Assembly: GCA_003662305.1 (NCBI GenBank)
Contig: QMXU01000019.1
Coordinates: 1 to 11,681 of the forward strand
Direction of reading: 5' to 3'
DNA length: 11,681 bases
From: Candidatus Hecatellales archaeon
GTDB lineage: Archaea > Thermoproteota > Bathyarchaeia > Hecatellales > Hecatellaceae
The notes under the pieces were generated by a model. That model had not been told where the DNA came from, made no database searches, and saw nothing but the letters and a program-made list of their open reading frames with translations. How positions within the stretch are numbered: the first letter of the stretch is position 1; each line of letters starts with the position of its first letter. This document shows positions 1 through 6,257 of this stretch, piece by piece. The position numbers were made by a program, and so were the translations under genes.

Positions 1-907
1 GAATTCCGTCGTGAGTTGTCTCCCTACGCTCATCTATGGATAGGAACTCGTTTGCCAGCTTCCATCTCGGGATGAACTTTTCAACTTCACCCCAGTCCTC
101 CTCAGCGTATAGGGGCGAATAGAAGAAGTTGAAGTTGGCTGTTACTCCTGGGATGTATTCTTCAGCTCGCCCCTCCTTTAGGTCTTCCGGTATAATGCTT
201 CCGGCGGCAAGTTCGGCTTTCACCTTTTCCTCCAGCGACTGGCTGTTGGCGGCGAAAATGAAGCCTCTCTCAAGCCTTCTGGCAGCATGGGGAACCTTGA
301 GCACTAGAGGCTGCTCCACAGGCTTGCTGAACTTTATTCCGTCCTCAGTAACCTCGTAACGGAACTCTTTGGGGTGAGGGATACCGGCCTGCTCCAGATA
401 CCAGTAGTAGTTCCGCTCAACGACTTCTCTATCCTCTATTTTAAGCAGGTTCCGTGAGCCGAGGATGGGAAGGTGGAACTCTTTCTCAATGCGGGTGGCA
501 CCTAGACCTCCAACGTAAACCGAGAAGGCCCTGTTCGGAATCTGGATTCCCTCCATCTCCATGAGCACGTCAAGGTTTTCCGGTTTAAGGATTTCATCGT
601 ATCTGTCGAGGATTAGGGTGGCCTCCTTCCACTGGCTTCTCCTCCTAGCCAGGTCTTTAATGTCCGTGGAGACTGCTAGGTCACGTTTAACGGTGTAGGC
701 TAGGTCTTCGATTTCCTCGTCTGGAACTCCTACTCTTGGCTCTCTAAGGTATATTTGGGCTCGCCCTTTCGTCGTGTAGATTAGGCCTTGGATTCCGAAG
801 TTTCTCAGGCCTGCCATGGCGTCTAAAGCCGAATGGGAGCCGAGAACCACGCCTAAAGGGTTCTTGTAGCGTCTGGCTATTTCCCTCATTTCTTCAAGGC
901 TTATCAT
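1..907 (-). CDS. purP: PurP-family ATP-grasp ligase (FAICAR synthetase-like), 3' end cut off by window edge
   Basis: The frame is open from an ATG at 907 to the window edge, giving 302 codons with no stop. PurP makes FAICAR from AICAR, formate and ATP in archaeal purine synthesis. As I recall the Methanocaldococcus PurP, these points match: start MISxEE; LGSHSAL with H25 at the substrate site; an IPNRAFSVYVGGL segment near 123-135; ILGSRNLL near 148-155; EEYIPGVTANFNFFYSPLY near 239-257; and IDERRETTHDGI at the end. About 60 C-terminal residues, including more active-site residues, lie outside. Two oddities appear. The ATP-grasp loop, normally glycine-rich (about FPGARGGRGYF), reads VPHAARRLERGFIF (205-218). 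The stretch between the N-terminal domain and residue 122 is longer than in the Methanocaldococcus protein. It may therefore be a PurP paralogue rather than the housekeeping enzyme. An in-frame ATG at 949 was rejected because the 907 start has GGTG 9 nt upstream and matches the family N-terminus. It follows htpX on the same strand. Confidence 0.8.
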   Translation of the reverse strand, partial: MISLEEMREIARRYKNPLGVVLGSHSALDAMAGLRNFGIQGLIYTTKGRAQIYLREPRVGVPDEEIEDLAYTVKRDLAVSTDIKDLARRRSQWKEATLILDRYDEILKPENLDVLMEMEGIQIPNRAFSVYVGGLGATRIEKEFHLPILGSRNLLKIEDREVVERNYYWYLEQAGIPHPKEFRYEVTEDGIKFSKPVEQPLVLKVPHAARRLERGFIFAANSQSLEEKVKAELAAGSIIPEDLKEGRAEEYIPGVTANFNFFYSPLYAEEDWGEVEKFIPRWKLANEFLSIDERRETTHDGI

Positions 908-947
908 ACGGGCTAACACCTTTAGGATTTTAGGGGCTGCTTTAACC

Positions 948-955
948 ATATAAAA
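948..955 (-). promoter_or_regulatory. Candidate TATA box for the purP-like gene
   Basis: On the minus strand the 49-nt gap between the htpX stop and the ATG at 907 begins with TTTTATATGG. A TATA element centred near 951 would start transcription around 925, leaving a leader of about 18 nt that contains the GGTG ribosome binding site. This is the composition expected of an archaeal promoter, but one AT-rich octamer is weak evidence. The gene could equally be read through from htpX. Confidence 0.35.
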
Positions 956-956
956 C

Positions 957-1949
957 TTAGGCAGGCTTCCCAGCTAGCTCCTGAAGAACCTTAAGCCTTT
1001 TAACAATGTTGGGGTGGGTTGAAAAGATTTCAGCCAGCCTGTCAGCGAAGGTAAGCTTCCTCGAGAGAATCTCGCGGACTAGGGCCTGGTCGGAGGTGTA
1101 CCGGTGGAAGCCGAAGGCTCCCAGTGCTGTTAGGTCCCTTTCGGCGCGTCCAGGGTCAGAAATGAAAAGCGTTCTAAAGGTGTTTAGGGCTCCCCCCTCA
1201 CTTTTAAGCCTCCGTTTAGCTTTCCCAGTATGGTAAACTATTTTGGCTAGGCCCTCTGAAAGCTTCCTAGCTCCATCATCCACAATGGACACGCTTGCCC
1301 TGTCAGCATAGTATTCCCTGTAACGGCTTAAGGCGAGCACGAACAAGGATAAAATCCAGTATACGGCAAGGCTTCCCAGCCCTATCAGGAAGGATACCCC
1401 GCCTCCCCCCTCACGCCTGTAGCCTCCGAAATACCCTGAAAGGATAAGCGAGTAGCCGAGGAAGTAGAAGATAGCCGGAAGCACGGAGGCAAACATCATA
1501 ATCTGCACGTCCCTATGCTTCAGGTGGCCCAGCTCGTGACCTAACACAGCTTCAACCTCTTCTTCCTCCAACGTTTTAAGCAGCTCTCTGGTTACAGCAA
1601 CCCTGCTTCCTGTGAGAGGTGAACCGTAGGCGAAGGCGTTAGGCACAGGGATTTCCGCTATCATTAGTTTAGGCTTTTCCTTTAACCCTATCCTCTGGAC
1701 GAGGCTGTTGAAAATCTGCTGCAGCCTCGGGGCCTCATGGGGTTTAACCTCTTTAACCTTGTATAGGGCTTCGATAAGTTTGGGGGCGTAAAGCCACTGG
1801 AGCAGGTTGAATACAACGACTATTGCGGCTATGAAGAAAATATTGAAGGCTCCAACAGCCAACATGATTACTGAGAAGAAAAAGGTTGAAGCCCCAATTA
1901 TCAGCGCCAATGTCCCATACATGGAGAGCCTAAGCTTTACGAGCCCCAT
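957..1949 (-). CDS. htpX: HtpX-type membrane zinc metalloprotease (peptidase family M48)
   Basis: This 330-residue protein matches the HtpX family, integral-membrane proteases that cleave damaged membrane proteins. The zinc motif HELGH is at 138-142 (H138, E139, H142). The third-ligand motif SRYREYYAD is at 208-216, with E212 as the likely ligand. A C-terminal STHP is at 310-313. Hydrophobic segments lie at about 11-32 and 34-53 (N-terminal pair) and at about 151-172 and 185-207 (between the metal motifs), the usual four-helix arrangement with the catalytic domain facing the cytoplasm. A glycine/arginine-rich loop near 174-185 joins the last two helices. The ATG at 1949 has no well-spaced ribosome binding site but sits about 24 nt below a good TATA box, so the message is probably leaderless. 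It is divergent from the exchanger gene and upstream of the purP-like gene. The family call is firm; a link to purine metabolism is not implied. Confidence 0.93.
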   Translation of the reverse strand: MGLVKLRLSMYGTLALIIGASTFFFSVIMLAVGAFNIFFIAAIVVVFNLLQWLYAPKLIEALYKVKEVKPHEAPRLQQIFNSLVQRIGLKEKPKLMIAEIPVPNAFAYGSPLTGSRVAVTRELLKTLEEEEVEAVLGHELGHLKHRDVQIMMFASVLPAIFYFLGYSLILSGYFGGYRREGGGGVSFLIGLGSLAVYWILSLFVLALSRYREYYADRASVSIVDDGARKLSEGLAKIVYHTGKAKRRLKSEGGALNTFRTLFISDPGRAERDLTALGAFGFHRYTSDQALVREILSRKLTFADRLAEIFSTHPNIVKRLKVLQELAGKPA

Positions 1950-1968
1950 AATTCACCATTGCATTAAA

Positions 1969-1976
1969 GATATAAA
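1969..1976 (-). promoter_or_regulatory. TATA box of htpX, leaderless-type promoter
   Basis: The minus strand reads TTTATATC here, centred about 24 nt before the htpX ATG at 1949. Archaeal transcription normally starts about 24-27 nt from the TATA centre, so the transcript would begin at or next to the start codon. GGTGA lies only 3 nt from the ATG, too close to act as a normal ribosome binding site. This agrees with a leaderless message. Confidence 0.55.
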
Positions 1977-1978
1977 CC

Positions 1979-1989
1979 TATTTAATAAA
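1979..1989 (+). promoter_or_regulatory. Candidate TATA box of the exchanger gene
   Basis: The plus strand reads TATTTAATAAA, centred about 30 nt before the ATG at 2015. That predicts a leader of only a few nucleotides. It lies within the same 65-nt divergent region as the htpX promoter, immediately beside it on the opposite strand, so the two TATA elements nearly touch and may compete. A poor AAGGGA sequence precedes the ATG. Confidence 0.45.
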
Positions 1990-2014
1990 CATTTACTTCA
2001 AAAAGGGAACTTAA

Positions 2015-2962
2015 ATGGATGTTGCCATAGCGTTCATAATTTTTATTGTAGCTTTTGTTTTCCTGTTTAAAAGCGCGGATTTCTTTGTAGATGGAGCTGT
2101 GGGATTGGCTTACCTGCTTTCCTTGCCAAGAGTGGTTATAGGCATAGTAATAGTGGGTTTCTGTACTACGCTCCCAGAGTTTGCGGTGTCTGTTCAGTCG
2201 GCTTTTCTAGGTCACCCAGAAATAGCTTTAGGGAATGCCGTAGGCTCCGTGGTAGCTGATGACACCTTTGCACTGGCTTTGGGAGCACTTCTGGCTCCCA
2301 CCATACTGATTGATAAACGTGTTTTAAAGAAATTCGGGATTTTCCTGGTTTCTGTAGCTTTCTTCTCTTACTTCTTAGCCTTTGATGCTGAAGTTAGCAG
2401 GGTGGAAGGTTTAATTTTAGCGTCTCTGCTTGTTTTTTACTATTTTTACTTGATAAAAACTGAGAGGAATTCAAAGGTTGAAGAAGACGGAAAAGGTAGA
2501 AGACTTTCAGTTAAACGTATTTTGATATGTTTCATTTTGGGGGCTGCAGGAGTAATAGTTTCAAGCCGTCTCGTAATAGATTCAGCCATTTTTATAGCTG
2601 CTTACTTTGGCGTTCCAGAAGTTGTTATAGGACTTACAGCTATAGCCTTAGGCACTTCGCTACCTGAAACATTTACAGTCGTTGTTTCAGCTCGTAAAGG
2701 CTATGGAGATATCGCCGTTGGAAACATTCTTGGAGCTGATGTATTAAATATTCTCTGGATTTTAGGGATTTCAGCCCTTGTAAACCCTATAAAGGTTGCA
2801 CCATCAACCATAGCTTTTTCCTATCCTTGGATGCTCCTCGTAGTTTCAACCATGCTAATTTTAATGAGGTTCAAGTATAGACTTACAAAATGGAAGGGAG
2901 GAATACTTTTCACCCTTTATGTCATCTACCTTTACCAGCTTATATCTACTTTCTACTTATAG
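2015..2962 (+). CDS. Cation/Ca2+ exchanger superfamily membrane protein (YrbG/NCX-like)
   Basis: This 315-residue, strongly hydrophobic protein has about ten membrane segments in two inverted halves joined by a charged loop near 150-166, the CaCA exchanger layout. The alpha-1 repeat has GFCTTLPEF (48-56, with E55) followed by GNAVGSVVADD (73-83). The alpha-2 repeat has ALGTSLPET (201-209, with E208) followed by GNILGADVLN (226-235, with D232). The two glutamates are the conserved cation ligands. The alpha-1 position that is usually Asn in GNxxGSN is V79 here, so the ion site differs from typical members and the transported ion cannot be stated. The gene is the only plus-strand one and is visibly AT-richer than its neighbours (about 30-38% GC in sampled 60-base rows against about 55% in the pur genes). 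It ends convergently, overlapping purE by 10 nt; T5 at 2971-2975 is a possible archaeal terminator. It could be Na+/Ca2+, K+- or H+-coupled. Confidence 0.88.
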   Translation: MDVAIAFIIFIVAFVFLFKSADFFVDGAVGLAYLLSLPRVVIGIVIVGFCTTLPEFAVSVQSAFLGHPEIALGNAVGSVVADDTFALALGALLAPTILIDKRVLKKFGIFLVSVAFFSYFLAFDAEVSRVEGLILASLLVFYYFYLIKTERNSKVEEDGKGRRLSVKRILICFILGAAGVIVSSRLVIDSAIFIAAYFGVPEVVIGLTAIALGTSLPETFTVVVSARKGYGDIAVGNILGADVLNILWILGISALVNPIKVAPSTIAFSYPWMLLVVSTMLILMRFKYRLTKWKGGILFTLYVIYLYQLISTFYL

Positions 2963-3396
2963 GAGGTAGATTTTTCAACTAGTTTAGCGGACACCTGTTC
3001 GTCTTTTAAGGCTAAAATTCGGGCTGCCAGCCAGGCAGCGTTTTCAGCGTTATCTATGCCTACGGTGGCTACAGGAATCCCTCTAGGCATTTGAACTATG
3101 GACAGGAGGGAGTCTAAGCCTCCAAGCTTAACGCTTCTTGGCACTCCTATAACTGGCTTAAGGGTTCTGGAAGCTATGAAGCCTGGAAGGTGGGCTGCCA
3201 GCCCTGCTATCGCTATGAAAACTTCTGCCTGGCATGTTTTAATGTAGGCTTCAAGCTCGCTGGGCTGCCTGTGGGCTGACAGAACCTTAATCTCGTAGGG
3301 GATTCCAAGCTCCTCCAAGATTTTGGCAGCCCTCTCAGACAGCTCTGTGTCGGTGCCGCTTCCAACGACTATGGCAACCTTAAGCTCTGCCTCCAA
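2953..3396 (-). CDS. purE: PurE, N5-CAIR mutase / AIR carboxylase subunit
   Basis: This 147-residue protein matches PurE, which produces CAIR, the substrate of PurC encoded in the same operon. Motifs are GSGTD (12-16, family GSxSD), SAHRQP (40-45, catalytic H42 and R43), GLAAHLPGFIAS (65-76) and SLLSIVQMPRGIPVAT (96-111). SAHR rather than SAHK resembles class I (N5-CAIR mutase), which normally needs PurK, but no purK is in the window. A carboxylase using AIR and CO2 directly therefore cannot be excluded. It is slightly shorter than bacterial PurE at the C-terminus. The start is TTG at 3396, three bases after the purD stop, with GGAGG 8 nt upstream inside purD. It is the last operon gene here, and its 3' end overlaps the convergent exchanger gene. 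Confidence 0.93.
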   Translation of the reverse strand: MEAELKVAIVVGSGTDTELSERAAKILEELGIPYEIKVLSAHRQPSELEAYIKTCQAEVFIAIAGLAAHLPGFIASRTLKPVIGVPRSVKLGGLDSLLSIVQMPRGIPVATVGIDNAENAAWLAARILALKDEQVSAKLVEKSTSYK

Positions 3397-3399
3397 GCC

Positions 3400-4878
3400 T
3401 TACGCCTCCAAAACTATTTTACCTCTGCCAGGAATCCACTCGATGGTTTTCCCTACCAGGCCCTTCCTAAACCTGTACTTGTAAACGCCTCTCACAAGCT
3501 CAGCCTGCTCAATCCTACGCTTCAAAAGGATTTCAGAGCCTATGTCGCTGCGGTAGAAGACTCCCCAGCCGTCAGCCAGCCTAACAAAGGGAATACAGGC
3601 TTCAGCCTTCCTTCCAGCCTCGGGAATGCTTTTGCCCTTAGCAAAGATTTCCACAAGCCTAGAGCCTCCCGTAAGAATGGTTCCGTCAGGCTGAAGGTCT
3701 GTGGAGGCATAGTACACTCGACCCCCCTTCCGCTTTACAGCTTCCTCATCGACGAGGACCGGGTGGCCCTTCGCCAGGTCACGCCTATCCGGGTAGCCTT
3801 TAGGCGCAATACCTTTAACCACCGTAGCCACGTCTTCAAACTCAAGTTTAACCTTGTTCAAACGCTCGTCTATGATGGCCTGGCATAGTTCAACCATGTC
3901 TGATTTCAGGATGGGCAGCACGTTTACGGCTTCAGGGTCTCCGAAGCGGCAGTAGAACTCTATGATGGTTGGACCCCATGCTGCTGTAAGCATCATCTGT
4001 CCGGAGACCACGCCTTTATACTTGTAGCCTGTTTCTGTTTCCACGGCTCTAACGCAGGCCTTAACTATTTCGGCTGAGCGCCGGTACTCCTGCAGGGTTA
4101 TGAAGGGAAGCAGCATTCCTCTGCCTGCTATGGAGCCCATTCCACCCGTTTCAGGCCCGATATCCATTTCGAAAGCGTTCTTGTTGTCCTGAACCAGCGG
4201 GAAGGGTTTAACTGTTCTGCCGTCGGTGAAGGCTTGAAGGGTGTACTCTGGGCCTTCCACCTTCTCTTCTATAAGTATTCTGTCCTCTATGTCCGTGTAG
4301 CCTTTCATGTGCTCTTCGCTTATGATTTTGGCGTGCTGCTCTTTTACGTGGGCTTTCTCCCTGCTCAGGTAGGCTTGAAGGTCTGCGATAACCTTCACTC
4401 CTTTCCCTCCAACCTGCCTTGCAGGCTTAAGAGCAACACTCTCAGCATACTCACGTATGTAGGCCACAGCGTCCTCCACCTCCTTGAAGGCCTTAAACCT
4501 CAGCCTCCCAGGAATGCCATGCTTCCACATGAGACGCCGCATGAAAGCTTTAGACATTTCAAGCTCGGCAGGAGCCCTCCTAGCACCTATGCATGGTATG
4601 CCCGCCTCCTCCAGGGCGTCGGCCACCCCGTGGAAAAGAGGTTCCTCAGGGCCTACGAAGACGAAATCCACGTGGAAGCGTTTAGCCGACTCGACTATGA
4701 ATTCTGGGTCCGTAGTTTTCCCGGTTACGTATTCTCCGCCTGTACGCTTGCAGAGGGATATTATTCCAGGGTTACGAAGCCTCATGGCAGCGTAGAGTTT
4801 AGGTTCAAAACTGCTTCTGCAGATGGCCTCGGCTATGGCATGCTCTCTTGCAGCCTCTCCAACCAGCATTACCTTCAA
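3400..4878 (-). CDS. purD: PurD, phosphoribosylamine-glycine ligase (GAR synthetase)
   Basis: PurD joins phosphoribosylamine, the product of PurF, to glycine with ATP. I start it at TTG 4878 (492 residues). The N-terminus then reads MKVMLVGEAAREHAIAEA, matching the family start, and GGGAGGTG lies exactly 9 nt upstream. The ATG at 4905 would add nine unsupported residues. Features in order are the N domain with GPEEPL at 76-81; SKAF near 109; an ATP-grasp loop PARQVGGKGVKVI (152-164); IEEKVEGPEYTLQ near 203-215; GPETGGMGS (241-249); and RFGDPE (311-316). Family members usually read EFN-x-RFGDPE, the Asn being a Mg2+ ligand. This protein reads EFYCRFGDPE, so Tyr309 replaces Asn, a one-base difference (TAC against AAC). 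The second purF-like gene ends 16 nt upstream. Identity is firm; the effect of Tyr309 is unknown. Confidence 0.95.
   Translation of the reverse strand: MKVMLVGEAAREHAIAEAICRSSFEPKLYAAMRLRNPGIISLCKRTGGEYVTGKTTDPEFIVESAKRFHVDFVFVGPEEPLFHGVADALEEAGIPCIGARRAPAELEMSKAFMRRLMWKHGIPGRLRFKAFKEVEDAVAYIREYAESVALKPARQVGGKGVKVIADLQAYLSREKAHVKEQHAKIISEEHMKGYTDIEDRILIEEKVEGPEYTLQAFTDGRTVKPFPLVQDNKNAFEMDIGPETGGMGSIAGRGMLLPFITLQEYRRSAEIVKACVRAVETETGYKYKGVVSGQMMLTAAWGPTIIEFYCRFGDPEAVNVLPILKSDMVELCQAIIDERLNKVKLEFEDVATVVKGIAPKGYPDRRDLAKGHPVLVDEEAVKRKGGRVYYASTDLQPDGTILTGGSRLVEIFAKGKSIPEAGRKAEACIPFVRLADGWGVFYRSDIGSEILLKRRIEQAELVRGVYKYRFRKGLVGKTIEWIPGRGKIVLEA
3405..3409 (-). promoter_or_regulatory. Ribosome binding site deciding the TTG start of purE
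   Basis: The minus strand reads GGAGG inside the last codons of purD, followed by 8 nt and then TTG at 3396. No ATG or GTG in frame nearby has comparable support, so TTG is taken as the initiator. Confidence 0.65.
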
Positions 4879-4887
4879 CCTAGATTG

Positions 4888-4895
4888 CACCTCCC
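4888..4895 (-). promoter_or_regulatory. Ribosome binding site deciding the TTG start of purD
   Basis: The minus strand reads GGGAGGTG, beginning on the last base of the second purF-like gene's TAG stop. A 9-nt spacer leads to TTG at 4878. Its position downstream of the in-frame ATG at 4905 argues that the ATG is not the initiator. Confidence 0.75.
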
Positions 4896-6256
4896 TACTT
4901 TTCATCTTCGAAGGGTATGGGATACTTCCCAGTGAAGCATCCTAAACACAGGTTTTTCCTGGGAATTCCCAAGGCCTTAACCAGTCCTTTAATGCTCAGC
5001 CAGTGGAAGCTGTCAGCCCCTACCACCTTGCTGACTTCGCCTGGCGATAGGTGGGCTGCTATAAGCTCGTCTTTTTCAGGCACCTCCGTCCCGTAGGGGC
5101 ATGGCGTTACGATTCTAGGGCTTCCAACCCTCACGTGAACTTCTCTGGCTCCCATCTTGTTCCGCATGAGGTTCACCGTGTTCTTGGTGGTGGTTCCTCT
5201 AACAACGCTGTCGTCCACCAGCACTATCCGCCTTCCTGAAATGGCAGACTTTATGGGGTTCAGTTTAAGCTGAACTCCTACAAGCCTTTCAAACTGGGTT
5301 GGCTTTATGGCACTTCTGATCCTGCGTCCCGTCTGGACGAAGCCTAGGCCGAAAGGCTTTCCAGCCTTCTGAGCGTAGGCTATCGCGAAGGGTATAGCTG
5401 TTTCGGGAACTCCTAAGACGAGGTCAGCGTTTTCGGCTAGGTGCTCTTCGGCGAGAATTTTACCTATGTTAATCCGCGTGTTATATATTGGAACTTCGTT
5501 TACTATGGAGTCCGGCCTGGCCAGATAAACATGCTCGAAAGCACAGTATTTAGGTTTAGGCTTAACCGCCTGCCTGCGCTCGATACTGTACTCGTCGAAA
5601 TAGTAGATTTCACCAGGCTGAACATCGCTTTTGAAGTCAGCCCCTATAACGTCTATAACACAGCTTTCAGAAGCCACTACCCCATAGTCGAAGCCGAAGC
5701 TTCCGATAGCCAGAGGTTTAACCCCGTGGGGGTCCCGAACGGCCACCATCTCTCCACGTTCGGTAAGCGCCACCAGCGAGTATACTCCTTTAACCTCTCC
5801 CATAAGCTGGGATGCAGCCTCAACAGGATGCAATCCCACGTCAAGCTTCCGCGAGAAAAGTAAGGCTAAAAGCTCAGCTTCGGTTCGGGGTTCAAGCGGG
5901 CTGACCTTCCTACGTAGGCTTTTAAGGTTTAGAAGTTTACCGTCGAAGCATAGGGCTGTCCGGATGGGGCCTTCAACGATGGCAGGCTGGATGAGGCTGG
6001 AATCCTTTTCAGCCACCGTGGTTACGCAGCCTATTCCAACCCATCCCTTCAGGTTTTCAAGGGTTTCAGGCTGAGAGAAAACCTGGTCTACCAGCCCCCC
6101 AGCCTTATAGCTGTAGAGCCCTCCTTTCCCGTCGTAGGTCACTATGCCGCAGGTTTCCTGGCCTCTATGCTGTAGGGCTAACAGCGCATAGTATACGAAA
6201 CGCGCCATCTTCCAGAGCTTGCTAAACCCGTATATTCCAACAATTCCACTTCCCAA
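4895..6256 (-). CDS. PurF paralogue with degenerate glutaminase domain and retained PRTase domain
   Basis: This is homologous end to end to the PurF encoded just upstream. The start is placed at TTG 6256 (453 residues), one base after that gene's stop and 9 nt after GAGGAGG; the longer TTG frame from 6274 would begin before its own ribosome binding site. PurF needs an N-terminal Cys nucleophile (CGxFGxY), an Arg in GHxRYST and HNG for the oxyanion hole. Here these read SGIVGIYG (Ser3), GCVTTVA (76-82) and FDGK (104-107), so glutamine hydrolysis should be lost. Retained are ALQHRGQE (27-34), VYLARPDS (243-250), the PRPP loop VDDSVVRGTT (347-356) and the four Fe-S cysteine positions of B. subtilis-type PurF (C238, C386, C437, C440). 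The flexible loop KNRY of the active copy is QTGR (308-311). Possible roles are a regulatory or structural partner of PurF, an ammonia-using PRA synthase, or a different PRTase. Intact reading frame and good codon pattern argue against a pseudogene. Confidence 0.85.
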   Translation of the reverse strand: MGSGIVGIYGFSKLWKMARFVYYALLALQHRGQETCGIVTYDGKGGLYSYKAGGLVDQVFSQPETLENLKGWVGIGCVTTVAEKDSSLIQPAIVEGPIRTALCFDGKLLNLKSLRRKVSPLEPRTEAELLALLFSRKLDVGLHPVEAASQLMGEVKGVYSLVALTERGEMVAVRDPHGVKPLAIGSFGFDYGVVASESCVIDVIGADFKSDVQPGEIYYFDEYSIERRQAVKPKPKYCAFEHVYLARPDSIVNEVPIYNTRINIGKILAEEHLAENADLVLGVPETAIPFAIAYAQKAGKPFGLGFVQTGRRIRSAIKPTQFERLVGVQLKLNPIKSAISGRRIVLVDDSVVRGTTTKNTVNLMRNKMGAREVHVRVGSPRIVTPCPYGTEVPEKDELIAAHLSPGEVSKVVGADSFHWLSIKGLVKALGIPRKNLCLGCFTGKYPIPFEDEK

Positions 6257-6257
6257 C

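Noticed and set aside
1..6. Window begins exactly with GAATTC, suggesting a cloning boundary
   Set aside because: The same site occurs several times inside the window (for example near 2466 and 4961). The edge match proves nothing biological.
908..949. Upstream ATG at 949 for the purP-like gene
   Set aside because: The GGTG site and the family N-terminus both favour ATG 907. The bases around 949 look like a TATA box.
4234..4935. 233-codon open frame on the plus strand, antisense to purD
   Set aside because: purD is a clear family match on the other strand. The antisense translation has no recognisable domain, and its codon pattern is the mirror of purD. No promoter or ribosome binding site was seen.
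5441..5863. 140-codon plus-strand frame antisense to the second purF copy
   Set aside because: It is a mirror of a well-supported coding frame, with low-complexity, domain-free product.
4895..6256. Second purF copy as a pseudogene
   Set aside because: The frame is full length and uninterrupted, with conserved Fe-S cysteines and PRPP loop and a strong ribosome binding site. Decay would not spare these while changing all glutaminase motifs.
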